Part shown: positions 8,453 to 16,627 of the stretch, in pieces
Layout of the letters: each line of letters opens with the position of its first letter
How positions within the stretch are numbered: the stretch's first letter is position 1
DNA from: Haloactinomyces albus
Lineage (GTDB): Bacteria > Actinomycetota > Actinomycetes > Mycobacteriales > Pseudonocardiaceae
NCBI RefSeq assembly: GCF_031458135.1
Contig: NZ_JAVDXW010000001.1
Span: forward strand, 3,596,001-3,660,000
DNA: 64,000 nucleotides
Direction of reading: 5' to 3'
The notes under the pieces: generated by a model
What the model saw: only the letters and a program-made list of their open reading frames with translations
The model's database searches: none
Told to the model about the DNA's origin: nothing
Translations under genes and position numbers: made by a program

Positions 8453-10585
8453 TCACCCGGGCATCGGATCGTAGCGGCTGAAGGTGCGGGTGAAGCTGGC
8501 GCTGCCCGAACTCAGCGAACGGACGTTGACCGCATAGCGGGCGAGCTCGCTGGCGGGGACATGCGCGCGTACGACGGTCCAGCCGACGTCCTCCGGTTCG
8601 GTACCGACGACTTTGCCGCGACGGCCGGACAGGTCACCCAGAACCGCCCCCAGATGTTCGTCCGGGATGTGTACCGCCACCTCGTCCACCGGTTCCAGGG
8701 TGACCAGGCCCGCCTGCTCGGCGGCTGCTTTCAACGCCAGCGCTCCGGCCGCCTGGAAAGCCGCGTCGGAGGAGTCGACACTGTGCGCCTTGCCGTCGGT
8801 CAGGGTCACTCGTACATCCACGATGGGGCACTCGGCTTCCAGGCCCCTGTCGAGTTGCCTGCGCACGCCCTTCTCCACGCTGGAAATGAATTGTTTGGGT
8901 ATCGCGCCGCCGACGATCCGGTCGGCGAACTCCATCCCCGACCCCCGGGGTAGCGGTTCCACTTCGATGTCGCACACGGCGTACTGGCCGTGGCCGCCGG
9001 ACTGTTTGACGTGGCGGCCGTGCCCCTGGGCCGGGCACGCGAAGGTCTGCCGTAGCGGCACCCGCACCGGTTCGGTGTCGATCTCGGCGCCTCCCTCACG
9101 CAAGCGCTGCAGGACCACATCGGCGTGTGCCTCGCCCATGCACCACAGCACCACCTGGTGCGTCTCGGTGGCTCGGTCCAGCCGGAGAGTGGGATCCGCG
9201 GCGACGACCCGGTTCAGGTTGCGTGCCAGCGTGTCGTCGTCGCTGCGGGTGCGGGCGGTGACCGCGATCGGCAGCAGCGGCTCCGGCATCGGCCACGGCG
9301 CCAGCAACAGCGGGTCGGCCGGGTCGGACACGGTATCGCCGGTCTCGGCCGAGACGAGCTTGGTCACCGCGCACAAATCACCCGCGATACAGCGAGGTAC
9401 CGCACGAAGACTCGATCCCAAGGGGGAGTACAGGTGCGCGACGCGTTCGTCCTCGTCGTGATCGGGGTGCCCCCGCTCGGTCATGCCGTGCCCGGAGACG
9501 TGCACCGGCCGCTCCGGCAGCATCGTGCCGGAGAAGACCCGCGCCAGCGAGACCCGTCCGACGTAGGAGTCGACCGAGGTGTGCACCACTTCGGCGGCGA
9601 GAGGTCCCGCCGGATCGGCGGCCAGTGTCCGGGGATTCCGGCCCTGGGAGTCGGTGAACTCGGCAAGCACGTGTTCCAGCGGCGACGGAAACCCGCGGAC
9701 GATCCCGTCCAGGAGTTCGGTCAGACCGAGCCCCGTCTCCGAACACACCGGCAGGACCGGATGCAGGCCGCCGCGGGCGACGGCCGATTCCAGGGACCGG
9801 ATCAACGTGGCTTCCTCGATCTCCTCCCCCGCGAGGTAGCTGTCCATCAGGGCCTCGTCCTCGCTCTCGGCGATGATGCCCTCGATGAGCTCGTTGCGGG
9901 CTGTGCCGAGCCGTTCCCGCATGCGTTCCCCGTCCGCCGCGGCGCTCGCCCCTGCAGGAGTGTCTCCGGGAGCGGCGGTCAACACCCCGGTCAGTCCCCC
10001 GGTCAGCCCCGGTGCTCCCCTGCCGCCTGCCTGTGGTGTGCTGTCCTCGCGTGGCAGGTACAGCGGCAGGACCCCTGCCCCGAAAGCTTCCCGGCACGCT
10101 GCGATCGCGGCATCGAGATCCGCACGGGGCTGGTCGAGGCGGGAGATCACGACAGCCCGCGGCATGGCGACCCGCGCGCACTCCTGCCACAAGGCTCGCG
10201 TGGCGGGATCGACTCCTTCGCCCGCTGCGATGACGAACAGGGCCGCATCCGCCGCACGCAGCCCCGCACGCAGTTCGCCGATGAAGTCGGCGTATCCGGG
10301 GGTGTCGACCAGGTTGATCTTGGTATGGCCGTGCTGCAGTGGCGCCACCGCGAGGCCGACGGACCGTTGCTGCTCGATTGCCGCAGCCTCGTGGTCACAG
10401 ACCGTGGTGCCCTCGGTGACCGATCCCTGCCTACCGATCGTCGACGTGGTCGCCAGCAGCGCTTCGACGAGGGTGGTTTTGCCTGCGGAAGAGGGGCCGA
10501 CGAGTACGACATTGCGAAGGGCGGCCGGATCCGCAGGGGCCGGTGCCGCAGGGCTCCCGCCGGTGCTGCTCTGCTTGTTGCCCAT
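8453..10585 (-). CDS. Elongation factor G-like GTPase (EF-G2 type)
   Basis: 710 residues with EF-G architecture: GTPase domain, domains II-III, IV and V. Core signatures are altered: G1 GPSSAGKTTL, G3 DTPGYADF where EF-G has DTPGHVDF, and G4 SRLD instead of NKMD. The Tyr in place of the catalytic His suggests weak ribosome-dependent GTP hydrolysis, in line with reports on mycobacterial EF-G2. Between ~170 and 200 there is a Gly/Ala/Pro-rich insertion. The ATG at 10585 has GGGGAG upstream. The gene is transcribed away from pdxS. It is not the main translocase, and the true role is unclear. Confidence 0.88.
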   Translation of the reverse strand: MGNKQSSTGGSPAAPAPADPAALRNVVLVGPSSAGKTTLVEALLATTSTIGRQGSVTEGTTVCDHEAAAIEQQRSVGLAVAPLQHGHTKINLVDTPGYADFIGELRAGLRAADAALFVIAAGEGVDPATRALWQECARVAMPRAVVISRLDQPRADLDAAIAACREAFGAGVLPLYLPREDSTPQAGGRGAPGLTGGLTGVLTAAPGDTPAGASAAADGERMRERLGTARNELIEGIIAESEDEALMDSYLAGEEIEEATLIRSLESAVARGGLHPVLPVCSETGLGLTELLDGIVRGFPSPLEHVLAEFTDSQGRNPRTLAADPAGPLAAEVVHTSVDSYVGRVSLARVFSGTMLPERPVHVSGHGMTERGHPDHDEDERVAHLYSPLGSSLRAVPRCIAGDLCAVTKLVSAETGDTVSDPADPLLLAPWPMPEPLLPIAVTARTRSDDDTLARNLNRVVAADPTLRLDRATETHQVVLWCMGEAHADVVLQRLREGGAEIDTEPVRVPLRQTFACPAQGHGRHVKQSGGHGQYAVCDIEVEPLPRGSGMEFADRIVGGAIPKQFISSVEKGVRRQLDRGLEAECPIVDVRVTLTDGKAHSVDSSDAAFQAAGALALKAAAEQAGLVTLEPVDEVAVHIPDEHLGAVLGDLSGRRGKVVGTEPEDVGWTVVRAHVPASELARYAVNVRSLSSGSASFTRTFSRYDPMPG

Positions 10586-10716
10586 GGGTACTCCCCGCCC
10601 GAATCGCCATCGGTCACCTTGATTGTGGTACCGATCACACACCGATCGGGCGAGTCGTGCAAGGGCGCTCACCGCCATGGCGCAGAGCCGAACCGCTTCG
10701 CGGTGACGCAAGCCTC

Positions 10717-10762
10717 GTCCACTTGCCCAAGTGGACTACTCAGAAACCCCCGCAGTGGACCG
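10717..10762. promoter_or_regulatory. PdxR-like operator upstream of pdxS
   Basis: A 20-bp perfect inverted repeat (GTCCACTT-gccc-AAGTGGAC, 10717-10736) runs into CAAGTGGACTA (10728-10738), which matches 10 of 11 positions of the motif I recall for the corynebacterial MocR-type activator PdxR (AAAGTGGWCTA). A second partial copy, CAGTGGAC, lies at 10753-10760. Both are 100-145 bases upstream of pdxS. Confidence 0.6.
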
Positions 10763-10862
10763 TGGGAGAGGGCCAATTCGTTCCTAAGCTGGATACGGCA
10801 GGGTATTTCAGCCCCTGCTGTATCAGGACTGCGATACCGACGACGGAGAGGAAAGGTCGAAC

Positions 10863-11786
10863 GTGACTACCGGCCCCACCCCAGCCAACAATGCCGCCCG
10901 CGACGCTGTGACCGGCACCGATGGGGTGAAACGCGGTATGGCCGAAATGCTCAAGGGCGGAGTGATCATGGATGTGGTGACTCCGCAGCAGGCCGCGATC
11001 GCCGAAGAAGCCGGCGCCGTGGCCGTGATGGCGCTGGAGCGCGTGCCCGCCGACATCCGTTCGCAGGGCGGCGTGGCGCGCATGTCGGACCCGGACATGA
11101 TCGAGCGCATCGTGGAGTCCGTGTCGATCCCGGTGATGGCCAAGGCCCGTATCGGGCATTTCGTCGAGGCACAGGTGCTGCAGTCGGTCGGTGTCGACTA
11201 CATCGACGAGTCCGAGGTGCTCACCCCCGCCGACGAGGCCAACCACATCGACAAGTGGCCGTTCACCGTGCCGTTCGTGTGTGGTGCCACCAATCTCGGT
11301 GAGGCGCTGCGGCGCATCTCCGAAGGTGCGGCCATGATCCGCTCCAAGGGCGAGGCGGGCACCGGCAATGTCGTCGAGGCCACCCGGCACATGCGCCAGA
11401 TCCGTGCGGAGATGCGCCGGTTGTCGGTCTTGGACAGCGATGAGCTGTACGCGGCTGCCAAGGAGCACCGGGTTCCGGTGGAACTCGTGCGCGAGGTTGC
11501 CGAAACGGGCAAGCTCCCGGTCGTTCTGTTCACCGCCGGGGGGATCGCCACTCCGGCCGACGCGGCGATGATGCGGCGGCTCGGTGCCGAGGGTGTTTTC
11601 GTCGGCTCCGGGATCTTCAAATCCGGCGACCCGGCCCGCCGTGCCGAGGCCATCGTCAAGGCGACCACGTTCTACGACGATCCGGACATGGTCGCCAAGG
11701 TCTCGCGCGGACTCGGTGAGGCCATGGTCGGCATCAACGTCGACGATCTTCCCGAGGGCCAGCACTACGCCCAGCGCGGCTGGTGA
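10863..11786 (+). CDS. pdxS: Pyridoxal 5'-phosphate synthase subunit PdxS
   Basis: Lyase subunit of the PdxS-PdxT complex that makes pyridoxal 5'-phosphate from ribose 5-phosphate, glyceraldehyde 3-phosphate and ammonia. 307 residues, normal length. The TIM-barrel landmarks MDVVTPQQA (Asp37), [11 protein letters not shown], the catalytic Lys94 in MAKARIGH and [12 protein letters not shown] are all present. The GTG at 10863 follows GAGAGGAAAGG. The amidotransferase partner pdxT is not adjacent but 1.9 kb downstream, with an azl locus between them. Activation by a PdxR-type regulator is suggested by the upstream motif. Confidence 0.97.
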   Translation: MTTGPTPANNAARDAVTGTDGVKRGMAEMLKGGVIMDVVTPQQAAIAEEAGAVAVMALERVPADIRSQGGVARMSDPDMIERIVESVSIPVMAKARIGHFVEAQVLQSVGVDYIDESEVLTPADEANHIDKWPFTVPFVCGATNLGEALRRISEGAAMIRSKGEAGTGNVVEATRHMRQIRAEMRRLSVLDSDELYAAAKEHRVPVELVREVAETGKLPVVLFTAGGIATPADAAMMRRLGAEGVFVGSGIFKSGDPARRAEAIVKATTFYDDPDMVAKVSRGLGEAMVGINVDDLPEGQHYAQRGW

Positions 11787-11853
11787 CCCGGCACCTGCGG
11801 TGACCCGGGGAGGCCGGTGCCGAGTGCGGGGTCCGGGACCGCGTGTGCGCGGA

Positions 11854-11872
11854 TGAGCCGGTTGTCGGCTCA
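11854..11872. terminator. Small hairpin between pdxS and convergent regulator
   Basis: TGAGCCG and CGGCTCA (11854-11860 with 11866-11872) form a 7-bp stem around a 5-base loop, overlapping the stop codon of the leftward regulator gene. Confidence 0.4.
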
Positions 11873-12490
11873 GGCATGCTCCATGACCAGGACTGCCGTG
11901 GTTTCGGGCTCCAGCGCTTCGTACAGATGCGGAACGTCGCCGGAGAAGGAGATGTAGTCCCCCGGCCCGACCTCGACGGGGTTCTCCTCCGGCCCGGTGC
12001 GCATCCTGCCCGCCGTGACGATCACGTGCTCGACGGCTCCGGGAATGTGGGCGGCGGCGTGCCGGGCAGCTCCGGGTTCCAGCGTCAGCAGATGCAGGTC
12101 ACGGCGGGCGCCCGCCGGGCACGCCGACAGCAGTGCTGCGGCGAACGGGGACTGTTCCGACCGCACGACGGAGGCCTGGCCGGACCGGATGATCCTGACC
12201 TGCGGTGCGGGCGGATCGACGAGCCTGCTGAAGGGGATACCCAGGGCCACGCCCAGTGCCCACAGGGTCTCGACGCTGGGATTGCCACTGCCCGCCTCGA
12301 GTTGGGACAGGGTCGACTTGGCGACCCCGGCGCGCTTGGCCAGTTCGGACAGGGAGACTCCGGCACGGTCGCGCTCACGACGCAGCGACTCGGCGATGAT
12401 GTCCAGCGGGGCGGATCTGCCGGGATCGGATCTGCCGGGATCGGATCTGCCGGGATCGGATCTGCCGGGATCGGTTTCGGCTTCGGTCAT
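11870..12490 (-). CDS. XRE-family regulator with C-terminal cupin domain
   Basis: 206 residues: a variable tail with four DPGRS repeats at the N-terminus, an XRE helix-turn-helix at ~30-85 (LSELAKRAGVAKSTLSQLEA), and a cupin barrel at ~125-200 that probably senses a small ligand. It is divergent from azlC with only 78 bases between the starts, and GTTCG/CGAAC inverted repeats fill that gap, so it is almost certainly the local regulator of the azlCD exporter. ATG 12490 is used; a GTG at 12496 is two codons earlier. The DPGRS repeat is encoded by four identical 15-base units. Confidence 0.88.
   Translation of the reverse strand: MTEAETDPGRSDPGRSDPGRSDPGRSAPLDIIAESLRRERDRAGVSLSELAKRAGVAKSTLSQLEAGSGNPSVETLWALGVALGIPFSRLVDPPAPQVRIIRSGQASVVRSEQSPFAAALLSACPAGARRDLHLLTLEPGAARHAAAHIPGAVEHVIVTAGRMRTGPEENPVEVGPGDYISFSGDVPHLYEALEPETTAVLVMEHA
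12413..12472. repeat. Four perfect tandem copies of a 15-bp unit
   Basis: GGATCTGCCGGGATC is repeated four times without a mismatch inside the regulator gene and encodes DPGRS x4 on the minus strand. Changes in copy number would keep the reading frame. Confidence 0.95.
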
Positions 12491-12524
12491 CGGCACTCGC
12501 TTGTGTTCGGCATAGCGGTCATTA

Positions 12525-12569
12525 CGTTCGGTTTGACGAACGAGTCTCTGGTGTTCAGAATAACGAACA
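12525..12569. promoter_or_regulatory. GTTCG/CGAAC operator candidates in the azl divergent promoter
   Basis: CGTTCG-N6-CGAACG (12525-12542) and TGTTC-N8-GAACA (12552-12569) are two perfect inverted repeats sharing the same half-site. The second touches the azlC start codon. They are the likely binding sites of the divergent XRE-cupin regulator. Confidence 0.5.
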
Positions 12570-13324
12570 TGAGTTCGCTCAGTCGAACGCGTGGCAGCCG
12601 TGGGGGCCTGGGCAGCGCGTTTCTCGGGAAGATGCTGTCGATGGCGGTGGCCATGTCGCTCGTCGGCTGCTCACTCGGCGCCATCGCGGTGAGCAAGGGA
12701 ATCCCGCTGTGGCTGGTGACCCTGATGGCGGCGTTGGTGTTCGCCGGGGGGTCCGAGTTCATGGCGGTCGGACTGATCTCCGCAGGAGCGGCACCGATCA
12801 CGGCGGTGGTGGGTGGTCTGATGCTCAACGCCCGGCACTTCCCGTTCGGTCTGGCGATCGGTGATGTATTGGGACGAGGATTGCTCGCCCGCTTGCTCGG
12901 CAGTCACATCATGGTCGACGAGGCGGTCGCGTTCGCGCTGGCCGAGCAGGACCCGCAACGACGGAGACGCGCCTACTGGATCGCCGGTCTCACCGTGTAC
13001 GGCGTCTGGGCTCCTTCTGTCCTCCTCGGCGGTCTGCTCGGGCAGCGGGTCGGCGACCCGGCCGCCCTCGGGCTCGATGCGGCCCTGCCTGCCGCATTGT
13101 TGGCACTGGTGATGCCCTCGCTGCGGGACCGTCCGACCCTGCGGGCCGTCGTGGTCGGTGCGGCCGTTGCGGTGGTGGCGACACCGCTACTGCCGGAGGG
13201 ACTACCCGTGGTGGCCGCGCTGATCGGTGTGGCCGCAGCGGTGCCGACACCGAAGAGCAAGTCCGCGGCAGCCGGAACAGCGGGAACACCGGAAGCGGGA
13301 ACACCGGAGCGGGGGAATGCATGA
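12569..13324 (+). CDS. azlC: AzlC-family branched-chain amino acid exporter, large subunit
   Basis: 251 residues with about seven membrane segments. The AzlC signature is present (FAGGSEFMAVGLISAG, then LMLNARHFPFG). With AzlD it forms an exporter of branched-chain amino acids or analogues, and related loci respond to toxic amino-acid analogues. The ATG at 12569 is in the frame and position that starts just before the first membrane helix. The C-terminus has a Gly/Thr/Pro-rich tail with repeated AGTPE-like units. It overlaps azlD by 4 bases (ATGA). Substrate is inferred from the family. Confidence 0.9.
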   Translation: MSSLSRTRGSRGGLGSAFLGKMLSMAVAMSLVGCSLGAIAVSKGIPLWLVTLMAALVFAGGSEFMAVGLISAGAAPITAVVGGLMLNARHFPFGLAIGDVLGRGLLARLLGSHIMVDEAVAFALAEQDPQRRRRAYWIAGLTVYGVWAPSVLLGGLLGQRVGDPAALGLDAALPAALLALVMPSLRDRPTLRAVVVGAAVAVVATPLLPEGLPVVAALIGVAAAVPTPKSKSAAAGTAGTPEAGTPERGNA

Positions 13325-13629
13325 CCGTCGGTGTGGTGTTGATGCTGGCAGCCGGAACCTACGCGCTGCGAGTGGCAGGCCCGCTACTGCGGGACCGAGT
13401 GCGGTTGTCTGAGCGATGGCAACGGTTGCTGTCGATCGCCGCGATCACGCTGCTCGGTGCGTTCGTGGTGACCAGCGCCTTGTTCGAGTCGGGCGGTTTC
13501 GCGGGATGGGCACGCGTGGCAGGGGTCGCCGTCGGCGGCGTGCTCGCCTGGCGTCGAGCCCCCTTCGTCGTCGTCGTGCTCGCCGCGGCAGCGACCACTG
13601 CAGGCCTGCGTGTCCTGCTGCCCGGATGA
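13321..13629 (+). CDS. azlD: AzlD-family exporter small subunit
   Basis: 102 residues with four predicted membrane segments. It starts with GVVLMLAAGTYALRVAGPLL, which matches the conserved TYxLR opening of AzlD proteins. Translationally coupled to azlC. The pair sits between pdxS and pdxT and is probably an insertion into the pdx locus. Confidence 0.88.
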   Translation: MTVGVVLMLAAGTYALRVAGPLLRDRVRLSERWQRLLSIAAITLLGAFVVTSALFESGGFAGWARVAGVAVGGVLAWRRAPFVVVVLAAAATTAGLRVLLPG

Positions 13630-13699
13630 TCAGGTCCCGTGCCCGCCCCTCACCGGCCCCGGACATTGTCGACCTGCGTAGATCCAGGAGAATGACGAC

Positions 13700-14416
13700 G
13701 TGACCACAACACAACCGGTGATCGGTGTGCTCGCTCTGCAGGGAGGCGTGGCCGAGCACCTGGCGGCGTTGGAGCGTGGCGGCGCGGTTGCCGAACCCGT
13801 CCGCCGTCCGGAGGAACTCGCCGGCGTGCACGGCCTCGTCCTGCCCGGCGGTGAGTCCACGACGATGACCCGCCTGCTCGATACGTTCGAGCTCTTCGAG
13901 CCGATCCGGGAGCGCCTTGCGGCAGGAATGCCCGCATACGGTTCCTGTGCGGGTATGGTGCTGCTGGGCAGTCGGGTTCTCGACGATCGTTCGGGGCAGG
14001 ATGGTCTTCGTGACGCCTCTTCGGCGGCTTCCGTGCGTCCGCTGGCGGCGCTCGATGTCGTGGTGCGGCGTAACGCCTTCGGCAGGCAGGTCGACTCGTT
14101 CGAGACCGACCTGGACTTCGAGGGGATCGACGGAGGTCCTGTCCATGCCGTGTTCATCCGGGCACCCCTGATCGAGAAGGTCGGCTCGGACGTGCAGGTG
14201 TTGGCCACCGTGGCTCCGGCAGAGCCGACCCCACCGGAGCGGGGTCGGCAGGAATCGTCCCGGTCGGAGCCGGACGTCGCGGCGGCGGAGACATCCGCCG
14301 GTACGATCGTTGCGGTTCGGCAGGGACCCGTGCTCGCCACCGCCTTTCACCCGGAACTGGTCGGTGGGGACGAGCGCGTGCACCGCCAATTCGTGCACAT
14401 GGTCCGCGCGTGCTGA
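13700..14416 (+). CDS. pdxT: Pyridoxal 5'-phosphate synthase glutaminase subunit PdxT
   Basis: Glutaminase that supplies ammonia to PdxS. Class I amidotransferase features: [16 protein letters not shown] at 49-54, nucleophile Cys83 in GSCAGM, and His217/Glu219 in FHPE. At 238 residues it is longer than the usual ~190-200; the excess is a Pro/Glu/Ser-rich stretch at about 172-205 between core strands and looks like a surface loop. The GTG at 13700 has AGGAG at 13686-13690. The pairing with PdxS is established for the family even though the genes are separated here. Confidence 0.95.
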   Translation: MTTTQPVIGVLALQGGVAEHLAALERGGAVAEPVRRPEELAGVHGLVLPGGESTTMTRLLDTFELFEPIRERLAAGMPAYGSCAGMVLLGSRVLDDRSGQDGLRDASSAASVRPLAALDVVVRRNAFGRQVDSFETDLDFEGIDGGPVHAVFIRAPLIEKVGSDVQVLATVAPAEPTPPERGRQESSRSEPDVAAAETSAGTIVAVRQGPVLATAFHPELVGGDERVHRQFVHMVRAC

Positions 14417-14468
14417 GAGCATTCACCGCTGCGTGGGGATCGTGCTGTCGTAGAAAGACGGAGGAGAG

Positions 14469-15221
14469 ATGAGCGGCCACTCCAAGTGGGCCACCACCAA
14501 GCACAAGAAGGCCGCCCTCGACGCCAAACGCGGCAAGCTTTTCGCGAAGCTGACCAAGAATGTCGAGGTCGCCGCGCGTACCGGCGGGGGAGACCCGGAA
14601 GCCAACCCGACTCTGTACGACGCCATGCAGAAGGCGCGCAAGAACTCGGTGCCGCAGGACAACATCGAGCGTGCGCGCAAACGTGGCGCCGGCGAGGAAG
14701 CAGGCGGCTCGGACTGGGAAACGGTGATGTACGAGGGGTACGCGCCGAACGGTGTCGCCGTGCTGATCGAGTGCCTGACCGACAACCGCAACCGGGCGAC
14801 CGGGGAAGTGCGCACCGCGATGAATCGCCACGGCGGTTCCATGGCCGATGCGGGTTCGGTGTCCTACCTGTTCACCCGCCGGGGCGTGGTGGTCCTGCCG
14901 AAGAACGGACTGAGTGAGGAAGACGTGCTCGGCGCCGTGCTCGATGCAGGAGCCGAAGAGATCAACGACCTCGGTGAGAGCTACGAGGTGCTGTCCGAAC
15001 CGAGCAACCTCGTCGACGTGCGCAAGGCACTCCAGGCCGAGGGCATCGAGTACGACTCGGCGGACACCAACTTCCTGGCCTCGGTCAATGTGCCACTGGA
15101 CGCCGACGGGGCGCGCAAGCTGTTCAAGCTCATCGACGCCCTGGAGGACTGTGACGACGTGCAGAACGTCTTCGCGAACTTCGACGTCAGCGATGAAGTG
15201 ATGGCAGAGGCCAGCGCGTAG
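14469..15221 (+). CDS. yebC: YebC/PmpR-family protein (TACO1 family)
   Basis: 250 residues, normal length. It opens with [20 protein letters not shown], the family signature. The family was long annotated as transcriptional regulators; more recent work links members to relief of ribosome stalling at proline stretches. The ATG follows GGAGGAG closely. The position between pdxT and ruvC is conserved in actinobacteria. The last 12 codons and the following bases are duplicated just downstream (15252-15309). Confidence 0.95.
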   Translation: MSGHSKWATTKHKKAALDAKRGKLFAKLTKNVEVAARTGGGDPEANPTLYDAMQKARKNSVPQDNIERARKRGAGEEAGGSDWETVMYEGYAPNGVAVLIECLTDNRNRATGEVRTAMNRHGGSMADAGSVSYLFTRRGVVVLPKNGLSEEDVLGAVLDAGAEEINDLGESYEVLSEPSNLVDVRKALQAEGIEYDSADTNFLASVNVPLDADGARKLFKLIDALEDCDDVQNVFANFDVSDEVMAEASA

Positions 15222-15309
15222 AAGTTCGCGATCGCGGCTGTGCTGGATTCCACGTCAGCGATGAAGTGATGGCAGAGGCCAGCGCGTAGAAGTTCGCGAT
15301 CGCGGCTGT
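15184..15309. repeat. 58-bp tandem duplication of the yebC 3' end
   Basis: Bases 15184-15241 and 15252-15309 are identical over 58 bp, separated by 10 bp (period 68). The unit includes the last 12 codons of yebC, its stop, and the palindromic CGCGATCGCG. The second copy is a non-coding remnant between yebC and ruvC. Confidence 0.95.
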
Positions 15310-15350
15310 AGCGTGTCGGTGTCGGCGTGCGGCTGCCGGAGCGGTAGGGT

Positions 15351-15366
15351 TCGAACGAATGTTCAC
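15351..15366. promoter_or_regulatory. LexA-type SOS box upstream of ruvC
   Basis: TCGAACGAATGTTCAC matches the actinobacterial SOS box (TCGAAC-N4-GTTCGA) at 10 of 12 defined positions. It starts directly after TAGGGT (15345-15350), a -10 candidate, and lies 27 bases before the ruvC GTG, an arrangement suited to repression by LexA. Confidence 0.75.
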
Positions 15367-15392
15367 GAACTCCGGCGGGAGAGGACGACGGC

Positions 15393-15989
15393 GTGCGCGT
15401 GCTGGGTGTCGATCCCGGGCTGACCCGGTGTGGGGTCGGTGTGGTCGAGGACGGCCGAGCGCGCGAGGTGACGTGCCTGGCGGTGGGGGTCGTACGCACC
15501 CCCGCCGAGGATGAACTGTCCACCCGGCTGATGGCGGTGGCCGACACGGTCGAGCAGTGGATGCACACACACCGGCCGGATGTCGTCGCCATCGAGCGGG
15601 TGTTCAGCCAGCAGAATGTGCGTACCGTGATGGGAACCGCCCAGGTATCCGGTGTCGTCGCGCTGGCGGCGGCCCGCCGGAGCCTGCCCGTCGCCTTCCA
15701 CACGCCCAGCGCGGTCAAGGCAGCGATCAGCGGATCGGGGACCGCGAACAAGAAGCAGGTCACCGCGATGATCACGAAGATCCTCGGGCTGGAGACCGCG
15801 CCCAAGCCCGCCGACGCGGCGGACGCGCTGGCGTTGGCCGTGTGTCACCTGTGGCGGGCTCCGATGGCGGGCCGCCTCGCCGAGGCCGAGGCAAGAGCCG
15901 CCGAACTGGCACGTCACCATCGTGCCAGGTTGAAAGAGGCGAACCGATCCCGTAACTCGGCCGGACGAGCAGGAGGACCGCCACGATGA
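15393..15989 (+). CDS. ruvC: Holliday junction endonuclease RuvC
   Basis: Cuts Holliday junctions in concert with RuvAB. 198 residues with an RNase H-like fold. Acidic catalytic residues are visible in VLGVDPG (Asp), VAIERVFS (Glu) and the DAADALALA segment. The GTG at 15393 gives the standard MRVLGVDPG start, with GGAGAGG upstream. Overlaps ruvA by 4 bases (ATGA). A LexA-type box precedes it, so the ruvCAB genes are probably DNA-damage inducible. Confidence 0.97.
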   Translation: MRVLGVDPGLTRCGVGVVEDGRAREVTCLAVGVVRTPAEDELSTRLMAVADTVEQWMHTHRPDVVAIERVFSQQNVRTVMGTAQVSGVVALAAARRSLPVAFHTPSAVKAAISGSGTANKKQVTAMITKILGLETAPKPADAADALALAVCHLWRAPMAGRLAEAEARAAELARHHRARLKEANRSRNSAGRAGGPPR

Positions 15990-16591
15990 TCGCCTCGGTT
16001 CGGGGCACCGTGTTGTCGATCGGCTTGGATCATGCCGTGGTCGAGGTCGGCGGAATGGGATACGCGGTGTACGCCACGCCGGTGACCCTGGCAGGCCTGC
16101 GTCGCGGCGAGGAGACCCACCTGGCGACATCCCTGGTGGTTCGCGAGGACTCGTTGACGCTGTACGGCTTCGCCACGACGGAGGCCCGTGATCTGTTCGG
16201 CCTGTTGCAGACCGCGTCCGGAGTCGGACCGAGGCTGGCCCTGGCCACGCTCGCGGTCCTGGATCCGGAGCAACTGCGCCAGGCACTTGCCGACGGCGAT
16301 CTGGCACTGCTGACTCAGGTGCCCGGTATCGGCAAGAAGAGCGCCGAACGGTTGACCCTGGAGCTTCGGGACAAGGTGGGCGGAGCGGCCGAGCCCGGCT
16401 CGGAGAGCGCGCAGGCCGGTGCAGCGGGCGGCAGGCAGTTGCGTTCGGAGGTTTGCGACGCCCTCGTCGGGCTGGGCTTCTCGGCCAAACAGGCCGAGCA
16501 GAGCGTGGAAGCCGTGCTGGCCACGGACGGGGCGGAAGCCGATACTTCGGCGGTACTGCGCAAGGCGCTGGCGAAGCTGGGGCCGAAATGA
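15986..16591 (+). CDS. ruvA: Holliday junction DNA helicase subunit RuvA
   Basis: Junction-binding tetramer that loads RuvB. 201 residues: OB-fold domain (~1-65), helix-hairpin-helix region ([16 protein letters not shown] and [13 protein letters not shown]) and a C-terminal UBA-like domain (~150-200) that contacts RuvB, joined by a flexible Gly/Ala/Glu linker. Coupled to ruvC by an ATGA overlap; ruvB follows after 36 bases. Confidence 0.97.
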   Translation: MIASVRGTVLSIGLDHAVVEVGGMGYAVYATPVTLAGLRRGEETHLATSLVVREDSLTLYGFATTEARDLFGLLQTASGVGPRLALATLAVLDPEQLRQALADGDLALLTQVPGIGKKSAERLTLELRDKVGGAAEPGSESAQAGAAGGRQLRSEVCDALVGLGFSAKQAEQSVEAVLATDGAEADTSAVLRKALAKLGPK

Positions 16592-16627
16592 CAGGCATGA
16601 GCGCTGCGGGGCGGCTCCCGTGCCGCT

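Noticed and set aside
9125-11302. A 725-codon plus-strand open frame across the EF-G-like gene and into pdxS
   Set aside because: Overlaps two well-supported genes in a wrong frame and has shadow-like composition.
12413-12472. Tandem 15-bp repeats considered as a CRISPR array
   Set aside because: There are no spacers between units and they lie in frame within a regulator gene.
15340-15375. GGTTCGAAC resembling a tRNA T-loop upstream of ruvC
   Set aside because: Better explained as half of a LexA box; no tRNA cloverleaf can be formed.
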